Of a DNA stretch of 64,000 nt, positions 17,765-25,760 are shown piece by piece. The DNA is from an uncultured Acidobacteriia bacterium (GTDB taxonomy: Bacteria > Acidobacteriota > Terriglobia > Bryobacterales > Bryobacteraceae), in assembly GCA_903851195.1 (NCBI GenBank), contig CAINNJ010000023.1, positions 1 through 64,000 of the forward strand. Reading direction: 5' to 3'. Both the position numbers and the translations under genes were made by a program. The notes beneath the pieces are model-generated. The model did no database searches. It had not been told where the DNA came from and saw nothing but the letters and a program-made list of their open reading frames with translations. Each line of letters starts with the position of its first letter. Position 1 is the first letter of the stretch.

Positions 17765-17968
17765 ATGTCACGCGAAAAAGAGTTGCTCGAACGGATCCGT
17801 TATCTGGAGGAATTGAACAGCGCCCTCCAGGACAAGCTCGATATGATTTACTCGATCCTCGCCCCCGATTACGAGGACGATCACGGCGAACGGGACGACG
17901 ATGAGGAAGCGCCGCAGGGTCCCCGTCTTGTTCAGATCGATACGTCCGCGGGGAAGAAACCCGGTTAA
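17765..17968 (+). CDS. Small acidic coiled-coil protein
   Basis: 67 aa: MSREKELLERIRYLEELNS begins a heptad-like amphipathic helix of about 33 residues, followed by a very acidic stretch (YEDDHGERDDDEEAP) and a short tail. AAAGGA lies just before the ATG. It sits between the divergent lipid kinase and the convergent DedA gene and does not overlap either, which supports it being real rather than a shadow. I do not recognise a family; the function is unknown. It could be a small partner or anti-regulatory protein. Confidence 0.6.
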   Translation: MSREKELLERIRYLEELNSALQDKLDMIYSILAPDYEDDHGERDDDEEAPQGPRLVQIDTSAGKKPG

Positions 17969-18568
17969 TCACGGAAGCCCGGTCCTCTTCTTTTTTTCCC
18001 GGAACCACCAGAAACCGGCGCCTGCAAGCGCAACCAGACCCGCGACGACCAGCGCGCCGCGCTCGAATCTTCGGTGGAACTGTTCCCATTCCGCCCCCAT
18101 GAAGTAGCCGATTCCGATGAAAGAGGCGATCCACACCAGGCCGCCCGGATACGCGTAGAGCGCGAAGATCCGGAACGGCACAGCGCTCATGCCCGCCGCG
18201 AGAGCCGTGAAATGGCGAACTCCCGCGATGAAATAGCCGAAAAACAACGTCCATTTTCCGTATTTTTCAAACCAGCGCTCCACCTGCGGCAGGTGGAGGT
18301 CCGCCCATTTCCCCACCCGCTCCACGCGCTTCAGAACGTAAACCAGCCCGGTACGTCCCATCGAGTAACTCAGCGTGATTCCGCAAAGACTGCCCGCGTA
18401 AGCCACGGCCAGGGTCGCCCACAGATCCAGCCGGCCCCGGTGCACGGCGATTCCGGACAGCACCAGAATCGTGTCGTCCGGAATCAGCGGCCCCACAATC
18501 CCCAGCATTAACAGCGCGAAGATCGCGAAATACCCGTAATTGGCCAGGAAATAGTCGATGTGTTCCAA
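17969..18568 (-). CDS. DedA family membrane protein
   Basis: About 199 aa, an integral membrane protein of the DedA/SNARE-associated family, which is implicated in phospholipid (undecaprenyl phosphate) transport. The family signature is visible: a short N-terminal helix, GPLIPDDTILVLSG, the GxxxGD-like YAGSLCGITLSYSMGR, then KYGKWTLFFGYFIAGVRHF, and a C-terminal transmembrane helix ending in a basic tail (WWFREKKKR). The frame is open upstream into pyrF, but the family N-terminus begins at EHIDYFLANYGYF, so I chose the TTG at 18568, 11 nt after the pyrF stop. The neighbouring lipid kinase fits a membrane-lipid context. Confidence 0.85.
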   Translation of the reverse strand: MEHIDYFLANYGYFAIFALLMLGIVGPLIPDDTILVLSGIAVHRGRLDLWATLAVAYAGSLCGITLSYSMGRTGLVYVLKRVERVGKWADLHLPQVERWFEKYGKWTLFFGYFIAGVRHFTALAAGMSAVPFRIFALYAYPGGLVWIASFIGIGYFMGAEWEQFHRRFERGALVVAGLVALAGAGFWWFREKKKRTGLP

Positions 18569-18579
18569 AAAGCTGCCGC

Positions 18580-19266
18580 TCAGCCGGCTGCCAGTTCTTC
18601 CCGAATTGCCCGCAACGCCGCCGGCGGATCGGCAGCCCGCGTCACCTGCCGCCCGATCACCAGATGGCTGGCCCCGTCCCGAATCGCCTGCACCGGAGTT
18701 GCCACACGCTTCTGGTCCCCTTTCGCGGCCCCGGCGGAGCGAACTCCCGGGGTCACCAGAATCGCGCCCGGTCCGGCGATCTCGCGGATCGCTTTGGCCT
18801 CCAGTGGTGAGCCCACGATGCCATCCATCCCTTCGTCCATGGCCTGCCGGACGCGCCTGGCGACCAGTTCGCTTACCGAACATTCGTGCCCCATCGCGCG
18901 CACGTCGCCGTCGTCGAAACTGGTCAGCACGGTCACGGCCAAAAGCTTCATCGGAGAATCGCCCCGGCCCTCCACCGCAGCCCGCATCACCTGTCCCACG
19001 GCATGAACCGTCAGGAAAGTAGCCCCCGATTTCGCCGCCACGGCAACCGCGCGGCGCACCGTTTCGCCGATATCGTAGTACTTCATGTCGAGGAACACCT
19101 GCTTGCCCTCGTCCACCAGACTCCGCACGTAATCCATGCCGGCCGCGGCGAAAAGTTCCATCCCGACTTTATAGAATCCGGCCGAATCGCCCAGCGCCGA
19201 AACCAGCTTCCCTGCCTCCGCGGCGGACTCGAAATCGAGAGCGATAATCAGGGGGTCGGCTGTCAT
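18580..19266 (-). CDS. pyrF: Orotidine 5'-phosphate decarboxylase
   Basis: 228 aa, the usual length for bacterial OMP decarboxylase, the last step of de novo UMP synthesis. The TIM-barrel signatures are clear: IIALDFESA at strand 1, YKVGMELF, the catalytic Asp/Lys motif FLDMKYYDIGETV, LTVHAVGQ, LAVTVLTS, GIVGSPLEA and the phosphate-binding LVTPGVRSAG and LVIGRQVTRA near the end. The ATG overlaps the selD stop by four bases (ATGA at 19263-19266), so translation is likely coupled. It is followed closely by dedA. Confidence 0.97.
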   Translation of the reverse strand: MTADPLIIALDFESAAEAGKLVSALGDSAGFYKVGMELFAAAGMDYVRSLVDEGKQVFLDMKYYDIGETVRRAVAVAAKSGATFLTVHAVGQVMRAAVEGRGDSPMKLLAVTVLTSFDDGDVRAMGHECSVSELVARRVRQAMDEGMDGIVGSPLEAKAIREIAGPGAILVTPGVRSAGAAKGDQKRVATPVQAIRDGASHLVIGRQVTRAADPPAALRAIREELAAG

Positions 19267-20282
19267 AGAATTCGTATCGCCTTATTGTCGCGCGGAACCA
19301 CTCGTCCCACTCGCCGCGCCTCCGGCAGAATTTGTTCCAGTGCCTCGGCATCGGCATGCGGCAGGGTGATCAGCAGGCCGCCTGAAGTTTGCGGATCGTA
19401 CAGTAACTGCATCAATCCGGCGTCCGGCGAACCTGCCACTTCCACGGCGCACCCGGCAAAGTCCCGATTGTTCTTCAGTCCGCCCGGAATCGCCCCGGCA
19501 GCTACGGCTTCCAACGCACCCGGCAGCAGCGGCACCCGCCCGGCTTCGATCTCGATGGTGACCCCGCTCGCGACCGCCATCTCGCGCGCATGCCCGATCA
19601 TTCCAAAGCCCGTCACATCCGTGCAGCCGTGGACATCGAAACACAGCATCGCCTCGCAGGCACTCTTATTGAGCCGCAGCATGGACGCCGTCGCGGCCTC
19701 CACCGCACCCGCCGTCACGACACCACGTTTCAGCGCCGTCCCGATCACGCCCGTTCCCAGAGCCTTCGTAAACACCACGGCATCGCCCACCCGCGCGCCG
19801 CTGTTCGCCTTCACCCGGGCCGGATGCACCGTGCCGGTTACCGCATAGCCGAACTTGATTTCCGGATCGTTCACGGAATGGCCGCCCAGCACCGCGCACC
19901 CCGCCTCCCGCATCTTCTCCAGGCCGCCCTTGAGAATGTCCCCGAGCACTTCCATATCCCCGTCCCCGGGAAATGCGACCACGGAAAGCGCGGAGATCGG
20001 CACGCCGCCCATGGCATATACATCGCTGAGGGAGTTGGCCGCCGCAATCGCGCCGAAGGTAAACGGGTCGTCCACGATGGGCGTGAAAAAATCCACGGTC
20101 TGGACCAGAGCCAGATCGTCGCTCAATCGATACACTCCCGCGTCGTCGGCCGTGTCGAAGCCCACCAGAACGTTCGGATTTTCGCTGCGCGGCAAACCGC
20201 TCAGCACCTTGTCCAATAACTTTGGACTCAGCTTGGACGCTCAACCCGCCGCTTTGACGTGGGCCGTCAGCTTCCTCGACAT
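19263..20282 (-). CDS. selD: Selenide, water dikinase (selenophosphate synthase), itself a selenoprotein with Sec14
   Basis: 339 aa when the in-frame TGA at 20243-20241 is read as selenocysteine. The reading starts at ATG 20282 (MSRKLTAHVKAAG), continues U14, then ASKLSPKLLDKVL. Sec14 and Lys17 align with Cys17 and Lys20 of E. coli SelD, the catalytic pair. Downstream motifs are family-typical: VGFDTADDAGVY, TVDFFTPIVDDPF, FGAIAAANSLSDVYAMGG, VLGGHSVNDPEIKFG, DVTGFGMIGHA, LYDPQTSGGLL. SelD makes selenophosphate from selenide and ATP for tRNA-Sec. Automatic calls would truncate it to the TTG at 20216, losing the active site. A hairpin follows the TGA. The gene overlaps pyrF and is divergent from the gene at 20332. 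Confidence 0.93.
20211..20243 (-). promoter_or_regulatory. Bacterial SECIS-like hairpin directing Sec insertion in selD
   Basis: On the minus strand the UGA (20243-20241) is followed after 13 nt by GTCCAA, loop AGTTA, TTGGAC, a perfect 6-bp stem with a 5-nt loop (20227-20211). The distance from UGA to loop is 19 nt and G is the second loop base. As I recall, these satisfy the general bacterial SECIS description (short upper stem, G among the first two loop bases, loop about 16-37 nt from the UGA). SelB binding is inferred. Confidence 0.7.
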
Positions 20283-20331
20283 CGCTTCGCTCAAAACGCT
20301 CCCCGGAACATTCGTTTACAATCATAGGACG

Positions 20332-21738
20332 ATGCGGCGAACCTACCCCGTGATCCTGCTCATGGCTCTTGTCGTCGCGGCCCTGGCAGTGAGAATCCCC
20401 AATCCGGATCCCCGGATGAAAAACGCGTCCCGCAAGCCTCCGCAGGATGGCTGGACGTATGTTCACCTCGAAGGCACACCCGCGGAAATCGGTTTCCAGC
20501 ACGGGGCGCTTCTCGCCCGCGAAATCCGCGACGGTTTCGAGGTGCAGACGCTCGAGCTGATGCACGACTCCCATAAGCCCTGGACTTTCTATCGCGAAGC
20601 CGCGCGCGACATCCTCTGGCCGCACATTCCCGCCGAATACCGCGAAGAGCTACAAGGCATCGCCGACGGCCTGAAAACCGAGCCCGGCGCCACGCTCGAC
20701 ATCTGGGATATTGTTGCTCTCAACGCGTCCATGGAGTGGTCGTATTACATCCAGAAATACGATAAAGAACACGGCATCAAATCACCCGCGACGCTGACGG
20801 CGCCCGATCATTGCAGCGCTTTCGTCGCCACCGGCAGCTATACCAAAGACGGGAAATTCGTCATCGCCCACAACAACTGGACCAGCTATATGGACGGCCA
20901 GCGATGGACCATCGTTTTCGATATCACACCGGTCAAAGGCCATCACTTCGTCATGGATGGCTACCCGGGCCTGATCCACAGCGGCGACGATTTCGGCATG
21001 AACGATGCCGGACTCGTGATCACGGAAACCACCATAACCGGTTTTGAAGGCTGGGACTCCAAAGGTATTGCCGAGTTCGTGCGTGCCCGCAAAGCCATGC
21101 AGTACGCCGAAACCATTGACGATTTCTCCCGCATCATGCAGGAGGGCAACAACGGCGGGTATGCCAACGACTGGCTGGTGGCGGATACGAAAACTAACGA
21201 GATCGCCAGTCTGGAACTGGGTCTCCGGAACGTGGAACTGAAGCGCACGAAAGACGGCTATTTCACGGGCGCCAACTTTCCCATTAACCGGAAGCTGCTG
21301 AAAGAGGAGACCACGTTCAATCCGGCAGAGCCCGGTTTGAGTTCGAACGCCCGCCGGGTCCGCTGGGAGCAGCTGATGCAGGAAAACAAGGGGCGGATCG
21401 ATTCCGCTATGGCCAGGCATTTCCTCGCCGATCACTACGACGTCTTGGCGAAGAAGAACCAGCCCAGCGAACGCACGCTCTGCGGCCACGTCGATCTTTC
21501 CGTCCGCGGCATGGGCGACTGGAAAGCACCTTATGAACCCGCCGGGGCCGTGCAGAATAAGGTTACCGATTCCGCCATGGCCTCGAAGATGACCTTCCTC
21601 GCCGCCGCCGGGCACGCCTGCGGACTCAGCTTTAAATCGGCCGCCCATTTGAATCAGTACCCGCAGTTCGGCTGGCAATCGCCGCTGCTGGGGGATATGA
21701 ACGCGCACCGGTGGACGCGGATCCATGCCAGGCCATGA
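20332..21738 (+). CDS. Secreted C45/phospholipase B-like Ntn hydrolase
   Basis: 468 aa from the ATG at 20332; the frame is open further upstream but that part is antisense to selD. The N-terminus is a signal or anchor helix (VILLMALVVAALAVRI). The body shows GFQHGALLAREI, the likely N-terminal-nucleophile site DHCSAFVATGSYTKDGK, followed by VIAHNNW, and FGMNDAGLVITETT. These features fit the acyl-CoA:6-aminopenicillanate acyltransferase (C45)/phospholipase B-like family, which hydrolyses amide or ester bonds after self-cleavage before the Cys. The substrate is unknown. Its stop overlaps the next gene by four bases. Confidence 0.75.
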   Translation: MRRTYPVILLMALVVAALAVRIPNPDPRMKNASRKPPQDGWTYVHLEGTPAEIGFQHGALLAREIRDGFEVQTLELMHDSHKPWTFYREAARDILWPHIPAEYREELQGIADGLKTEPGATLDIWDIVALNASMEWSYYIQKYDKEHGIKSPATLTAPDHCSAFVATGSYTKDGKFVIAHNNWTSYMDGQRWTIVFDITPVKGHHFVMDGYPGLIHSGDDFGMNDAGLVITETTITGFEGWDSKGIAEFVRARKAMQYAETIDDFSRIMQEGNNGGYANDWLVADTKTNEIASLELGLRNVELKRTKDGYFTGANFPINRKLLKEETTFNPAEPGLSSNARRVRWEQLMQENKGRIDSAMARHFLADHYDVLAKKNQPSERTLCGHVDLSVRGMGDWKAPYEPAGAVQNKVTDSAMASKMTFLAAAGHACGLSFKSAAHLNQYPQFGWQSPLLGDMNAHRWTRIHARP

Positions 21739-22445
21739 AAGTTGCCGCATCCAGCGTTCCTGGGGTCAGACTTCACGGTCCCGATTCTCCTGAGTTCGAG
21801 ACCGCGCTGACCGCTATCCTGGGACGCGCGCCGCGTCAGTTGCTTCGGCCGGCACTGCCGTTTTCCGTCATCGTGGAAAATAACTCCTCGCGGACCATCG
21901 CCTTGCTGGGGGTGCGCTTTGACATGCTCGGCGCGCGGGCGAAGGAGTACTCGGTGGTGCATTATGCCGATACGCTCCGGAATCCGGAGAAGGCCGACCT
22001 GCGCCCCGGTGTCACCCGTTTCGTTTGCGCGGAACCCGCGTACACGGCGCTGGTAATTCGCGGTGAAGTGGCCGCCGACACACGCGGACGCATGAATCTG
22101 GACAACCTGCGGCGCATGCTGCAGATTCGCGCGTCTCTCGACTGCGTGGCCTTCGCGGACGGCAGCTTTCACGGTCCCGATTCGCAGGGCGCTTTCGATC
22201 GGCTCAGGGAGGAACGCCGGGCGGAAGCGGCACTGCTTGCCGAAATGCTCGGTCTCGAAGCCGCGCCGCCCGGGCATGTGGAGACCTTGCTGACCGAAGC
22301 CGTGCAGGACGCGAGTTCGCGCGGGCGCCGGAATGTTGCCCGGAAACTGCTGGAAGCCCTGGCCGCCGGAGGCATGCGGGACATGCTCGCGCGCGCCCGG
22401 TCTTATCGCTGCCGCATCGCACTTACCCGGGAAGTCGCCGGATGA
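21735..22445 (+). CDS. Hypothetical protein coupled to the C45-like hydrolase
   Basis: 236 aa from the ATG that overlaps the upstream stop (ATGA at 21735-21738); an alternative start eight codons earlier lies inside the previous gene. The N-terminal half is beta-rich (PFSVIVENNSSRTIALLGVR), suggesting an immunoglobulin-like fold; the C-terminal half is helical with many Glu/Arg/Ala residues (RLREERRAEAALLAEMLG). No signal peptide is obvious. I do not recognise the family. It converges on the DUF1624 gene. Confidence 0.65.
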   Translation: MKVAASSVPGVRLHGPDSPEFETALTAILGRAPRQLLRPALPFSVIVENNSSRTIALLGVRFDMLGARAKEYSVVHYADTLRNPEKADLRPGVTRFVCAEPAYTALVIRGEVAADTRGRMNLDNLRRMLQIRASLDCVAFADGSFHGPDSQGAFDRLREERRAEAALLAEMLGLEAAPPGHVETLLTEAVQDASSRGRRNVARKLLEALAAGGMRDMLARARSYRCRIALTREVAG

Positions 22446-22470
22446 AACAAGCCTGGCGTCCGGGCCGATC

Positions 22471-23691
22471 TTACAGGTAACTCAGCCACCAGTCCTTCCG
22501 CCGCGCCTTGACATTTCCGAACCAGCGGCACAACGGATAAAGCGCCACCACCAGCAGAATCCAGATGCAGTACGTCTGGCCCAGAGAATATCCGAAATCG
22601 GGCGGAAACAGTTTCGCGTCGCCACCCATGGAGGGCAGGGGACTCCACGCAAACCGCCATGCCGCGTTCCCGTACCGCAGCAAAGCCATCACTACCGCCA
22701 GCGCGTGTATGGCGAAGAAGTGCACCACGAAGAAGAAGAACGGCACGCGTCCGAACACCATCAGCGGATTGTTGGCGCCGAAGCGCAGCCGGTCGAACCA
22801 CGCGAGAATCAGCAGCGCGGGTCCCAGCGTCATCAGCAGAAAATCGAGCGACGGCGGGTACTTCGTGCAGTTCAGGAAGGAGAGCAGCGTGAACACACCG
22901 GAGCGCTGCACCGCCCAAGGTAGGGGGTTTCCGTAGAGATTCAACCAGCGCAATGCGACGAAGGCCACGGTGCACGCGAGCCCCGTCCGGATCAGAACGC
23001 TCCGCCGCCGCTCCGCCGCCGGCAGATAAATCCGGCCGAAGCAGAACCCTCCCGCCATCGTGCCGATCCACGGCAGCAGCGGGTATCCCACCACCACGAA
23101 CATGCCGGCCACCGGAAAAGCCCCAGGCTGGTGCAGCCCGTTCCACAGCGGCGCGGCGGCTCCGAACTGCGCCGCCGTGACCGGGTCGAGAAAATTGTGC
23201 AGCGCAATGATCGCGATGCTCAGCGCCGCCAGCACCCGCACAGGCAACTGCACCAGCAGCGCCAGCGCGATCATGCTGCCGCCCAGCGACCAGAAGACGA
23301 GCAGCAGCACCGGGTACTGCAGCGAAAAACTGAAGTTGAAAGCGAGGCGCATCACCGTCACTTCCAGCAGCAGAAGCCAGAGCCCCCGCGTCAGCAGGTA
23401 GCGGGTCAGGTCGGCGCGCGAACGCTGCCGCCGCGACCACCACAGAAACGCTCCCATGCCCGCCATGAAGGCGAACCCGGGCGCGCAGAAATGCGTGATC
23501 CACCGCGTGAAAAAGAGCACCGGCGTGGTGCGGGCAAGATCTTCCGGCGAAAACCCGCTGCGATGAAAGAAATCGCGGACATGATCGAGCGCCATGACGA
23601 TCATGATCAGACCGCGAAAAGCGTCGATCGCCTGCAGGCGTGACGGTGTCACGGGTCTGGCTTCAGTCAGGGTTTCCCGGTCAGACTGCAT
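22471..23691 (-). CDS. DUF1624/heparan-alpha-glucosaminide N-acetyltransferase-like membrane protein
   Basis: 406 aa, about ten predicted transmembrane helices. The N-terminal signature [20 protein letters not shown], with a following RDFFH, is typical of the DUF1624/acyltransferase-3-like group related to heparan-alpha-glucosaminide N-acetyltransferase. These proteins are thought to move acyl groups across the cytoplasmic membrane onto sugars; the acceptor here is unknown. The start is 15 bp from the divergent mutase start, so both promoters are packed together or overlap the coding ends. Confidence 0.85.
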   Translation of the reverse strand: MQSDRETLTEARPVTPSRLQAIDAFRGLIMIVMALDHVRDFFHRSGFSPEDLARTTPVLFFTRWITHFCAPGFAFMAGMGAFLWWSRRQRSRADLTRYLLTRGLWLLLLEVTVMRLAFNFSFSLQYPVLLLVFWSLGGSMIALALLVQLPVRVLAALSIAIIALHNFLDPVTAAQFGAAAPLWNGLHQPGAFPVAGMFVVVGYPLLPWIGTMAGGFCFGRIYLPAAERRRSVLIRTGLACTVAFVALRWLNLYGNPLPWAVQRSGVFTLLSFLNCTKYPPSLDFLLMTLGPALLILAWFDRLRFGANNPLMVFGRVPFFFFVVHFFAIHALAVVMALLRYGNAAWRFAWSPLPSMGGDAKLFPPDFGYSLGQTYCIWILLVVALYPLCRWFGNVKARRKDWWLSYL

Positions 23692-23705
23692 CTCAGAGTT
23701 TTATC

Positions 23706-25271
23706 ATGGTGCACAATCAATTCATGCCCACGCGGGGACCCGCCTTTTATCAATCCGGAGATGTCGCGAACCCGCCTGCAGCGCCCGGCCATTTCCCCTA
23801 CACCCGCGGCATTCACGAAGGCATGTACCGCACCAGGCTCTGGACCATGCGCCAGTTCTCCGGTTTTTCCACGCCGGAAGAGACCAACCGCCGCTACCGC
23901 TACTTACTCGAACAGGGCCAGACCGGTCTTTCCGTTGCGTTCGATCTGCCGACTCTGATGGGCTACGATGCCGACGACGAAATGGCCGCGGGCGAGGTGG
24001 GTCACTGCGGCGCGCCGGTATCTTCTCTGGATGACATGGAGACCCTCTTCGCGGGGATTCCGCTCGCCGACGTCACCGTCTCCATGACGATCAACTCGCC
24101 GGCCGCCGTGATCTGGGCTATGTACCTGGTGGCGGCCGAAAAGCAGGGAGCGCAATGGGCGAACCTCTCCGGCACGCTGCAGAACGACATCCTGAAGGAA
24201 TACATCGCACAGAAAGAGTACATCTTTCCGCCGCGCCCTTCGATGCGGCTGGTGACCGATACCATCGAATTCGGCGCGCGCCAGACGCCCCGCTTCAACC
24301 CGGTTTCCATCAGCGGCTATCACATCCGGGAAGCCGGATCCACCGCGTTGCAGGAACTCGCGTTCACGCTGCGGGATGGACTGGAATACGCGGATCACGC
24401 CATCGAACGCGGTCTCGGGATCGACGAATTCGCGCCCCGCTTCAGCTTCTTCTTTAATGCTCACAACGATTTCTTCGAGGAAATCGCGAAATACCGCGCC
24501 GCCCGCCAGCTTTGGGCGACTCTGCTGCGCGACCGCTATGGCGCGCGCGACGAGCGCAGCCTGAAACTGCGCTTCCACGCCCAGACCGCGGGCTGCACGC
24601 TGACGTGGCAGCAGCCGTATAACAATGTGGTCCGCACCACGCTGCAGGCCATGGCCGCGGTGCTCGGCGGGGCGCAGTCGCTGCATACCAACTCGCTGGA
24701 CGAAGCGTTCGCTCTGCCGTCCGAAGCCGCGGCGACGCTGGCGCTGCGAACCCAGCAGGTCATCGCGTATGAAAGCGGTCTGGCCGCCGTGCCGGATCCC
24801 TTCGGCGGCAGCTACTACGTGGAAAACCTGACACATCGCCTCGATCAGTGCGCCCGCGAGTACATCGCGAAAATCGATTCGATGGGTGGTATGGTTCCGG
24901 CGATCGAGGCCGGCTTTCCGCAGGCCGAAATTGCCGCCGCGAGTTACGAATACCAGAAGAACGTGGAAGCCGGCAAAACCGTTGTGGTGGGCGTGAACCG
25001 CTTTCAGGAGCAGGCGGAGAAGCCCCTTGAACTTCTGCGGATCGATCCGGCGGCGGAGACCAGGCAGCGCGCGAAACTGCGGGAGTTGCGTGCCCGCCGC
25101 GGCGGGGATGAAGTCCGGCGGGCGCTCGGGAACCTGGCGCGGACGGCGGAAGGCGGAGGCAATCTGATGCCCCCTCTTATTGAAGCGGTGCGTCATTATG
25201 CGACCCTGGGAGAAATATGCGGAACGCTGAAAAACGTATTTGGCACGTGGGAAGAACGGCCCGTTATCTGA
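23706..25271 (+). CDS. B12-dependent acyl-CoA mutase large subunit (methylmalonyl/isobutyryl-CoA mutase family)
   Basis: 521 aa from ATG 23706, covering the substrate-binding TIM barrel without the B12 domain. Family motifs: [84 protein letters not shown]-like [41 protein letters not shown]. From memory, Tyr/Arg at two active-site positions mark methylmalonyl-CoA mutase and Phe/Gln mark isobutyryl-CoA mutase; here the positions are Tyr87 and Gln169, so the substrate is uncertain. The B12-binding subunit follows after one base. A different start at 23724 is possible; the open frame upstream runs into the divergent gene. Confidence 0.88.
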   Translation: MVHNQFMPTRGPAFYQSGDVANPPAAPGHFPYTRGIHEGMYRTRLWTMRQFSGFSTPEETNRRYRYLLEQGQTGLSVAFDLPTLMGYDADDEMAAGEVGHCGAPVSSLDDMETLFAGIPLADVTVSMTINSPAAVIWAMYLVAAEKQGAQWANLSGTLQNDILKEYIAQKEYIFPPRPSMRLVTDTIEFGARQTPRFNPVSISGYHIREAGSTALQELAFTLRDGLEYADHAIERGLGIDEFAPRFSFFFNAHNDFFEEIAKYRAARQLWATLLRDRYGARDERSLKLRFHAQTAGCTLTWQQPYNNVVRTTLQAMAAVLGGAQSLHTNSLDEAFALPSEAAATLALRTQQVIAYESGLAAVPDPFGGSYYVENLTHRLDQCAREYIAKIDSMGGMVPAIEAGFPQAEIAAASYEYQKNVEAGKTVVVGVNRFQEQAEKPLELLRIDPAAETRQRAKLRELRARRGGDEVRRALGNLARTAEGGGNLMPPLIEAVRHYATLGEICGTLKNVFGTWEERPVI

Positions 25272-25272
25272 G

Positions 25273-25671
25273 ATGAAACCTCCTTTGCGTGTGCTGGTGG
25301 CTAAGCCGGGGCTGGACGGTCACGACCGCGGCGCGAAGGTGATCGCGCGCGCCCTCCGCGACGCCGGCATGGAAGTCATTTATACTGGTTTACGTCAGAC
25401 TCCGGAAATGATCGTGAACGCCGCCCTGCAGGAAGATGTGCAGGTAATCGGGCTTTCGATCCTCTCCGGCGCGCACAATGCCATTGTCCCGCGCGTGATG
25501 GAATTGTTGCGTGAGAAGGAAATGGCCGACGTAAAAGTGGTAGTCGGCGGAATTATCCCGGACGACGACGCCCGGGAACTGGAACGGCTGGGCGTTACCA
25601 GAGTTTTTCAGCCAGGCGCGTCGCTGGACACAATCGTTGCATGCGTCCGCGAGGCGGCAGGCTTGCAGTAA
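25273..25671 (+). CDS. B12-binding small subunit of acyl-CoA mutase
   Basis: 132 aa, a stand-alone cobalamin-binding domain. The start [20 protein letters not shown] contains the base-off B12 motif DGHDRG whose His coordinates cobalt. Downstream, GLSILSGAH and [12 protein letters not shown] give the SxL and GG signatures of the Rossmann-like B12 domain. It lies one base after the large-subunit stop, so the two form a heteromeric mutase, as in archaeal McmA1/A2 or IcmA/IcmB. The ATG at 25273 begins the domain; the upstream open frame lies in the large-subunit gene. Confidence 0.93.
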   Translation: MKPPLRVLVAKPGLDGHDRGAKVIARALRDAGMEVIYTGLRQTPEMIVNAALQEDVQVIGLSILSGAHNAIVPRVMELLREKEMADVKVVVGGIIPDDDARELERLGVTRVFQPGASLDTIVACVREAAGLQ

Positions 25672-25760
25672 CGGCATCGAGAATTTGGGATCGGCAGGAA
25701 ATGCGGAAGCAAACGCGCCACCTTTGAACCACCAGAGGCGCGGGCTTCGCGAAGGTGGAA

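Noticed and set aside
19666-20625. Long minus-strand frame overlapping selD
   Set aside because: Arg/Gly-rich translation without motifs, offset by one frame from selD; it merely covers the region where the TGA interrupts selD.
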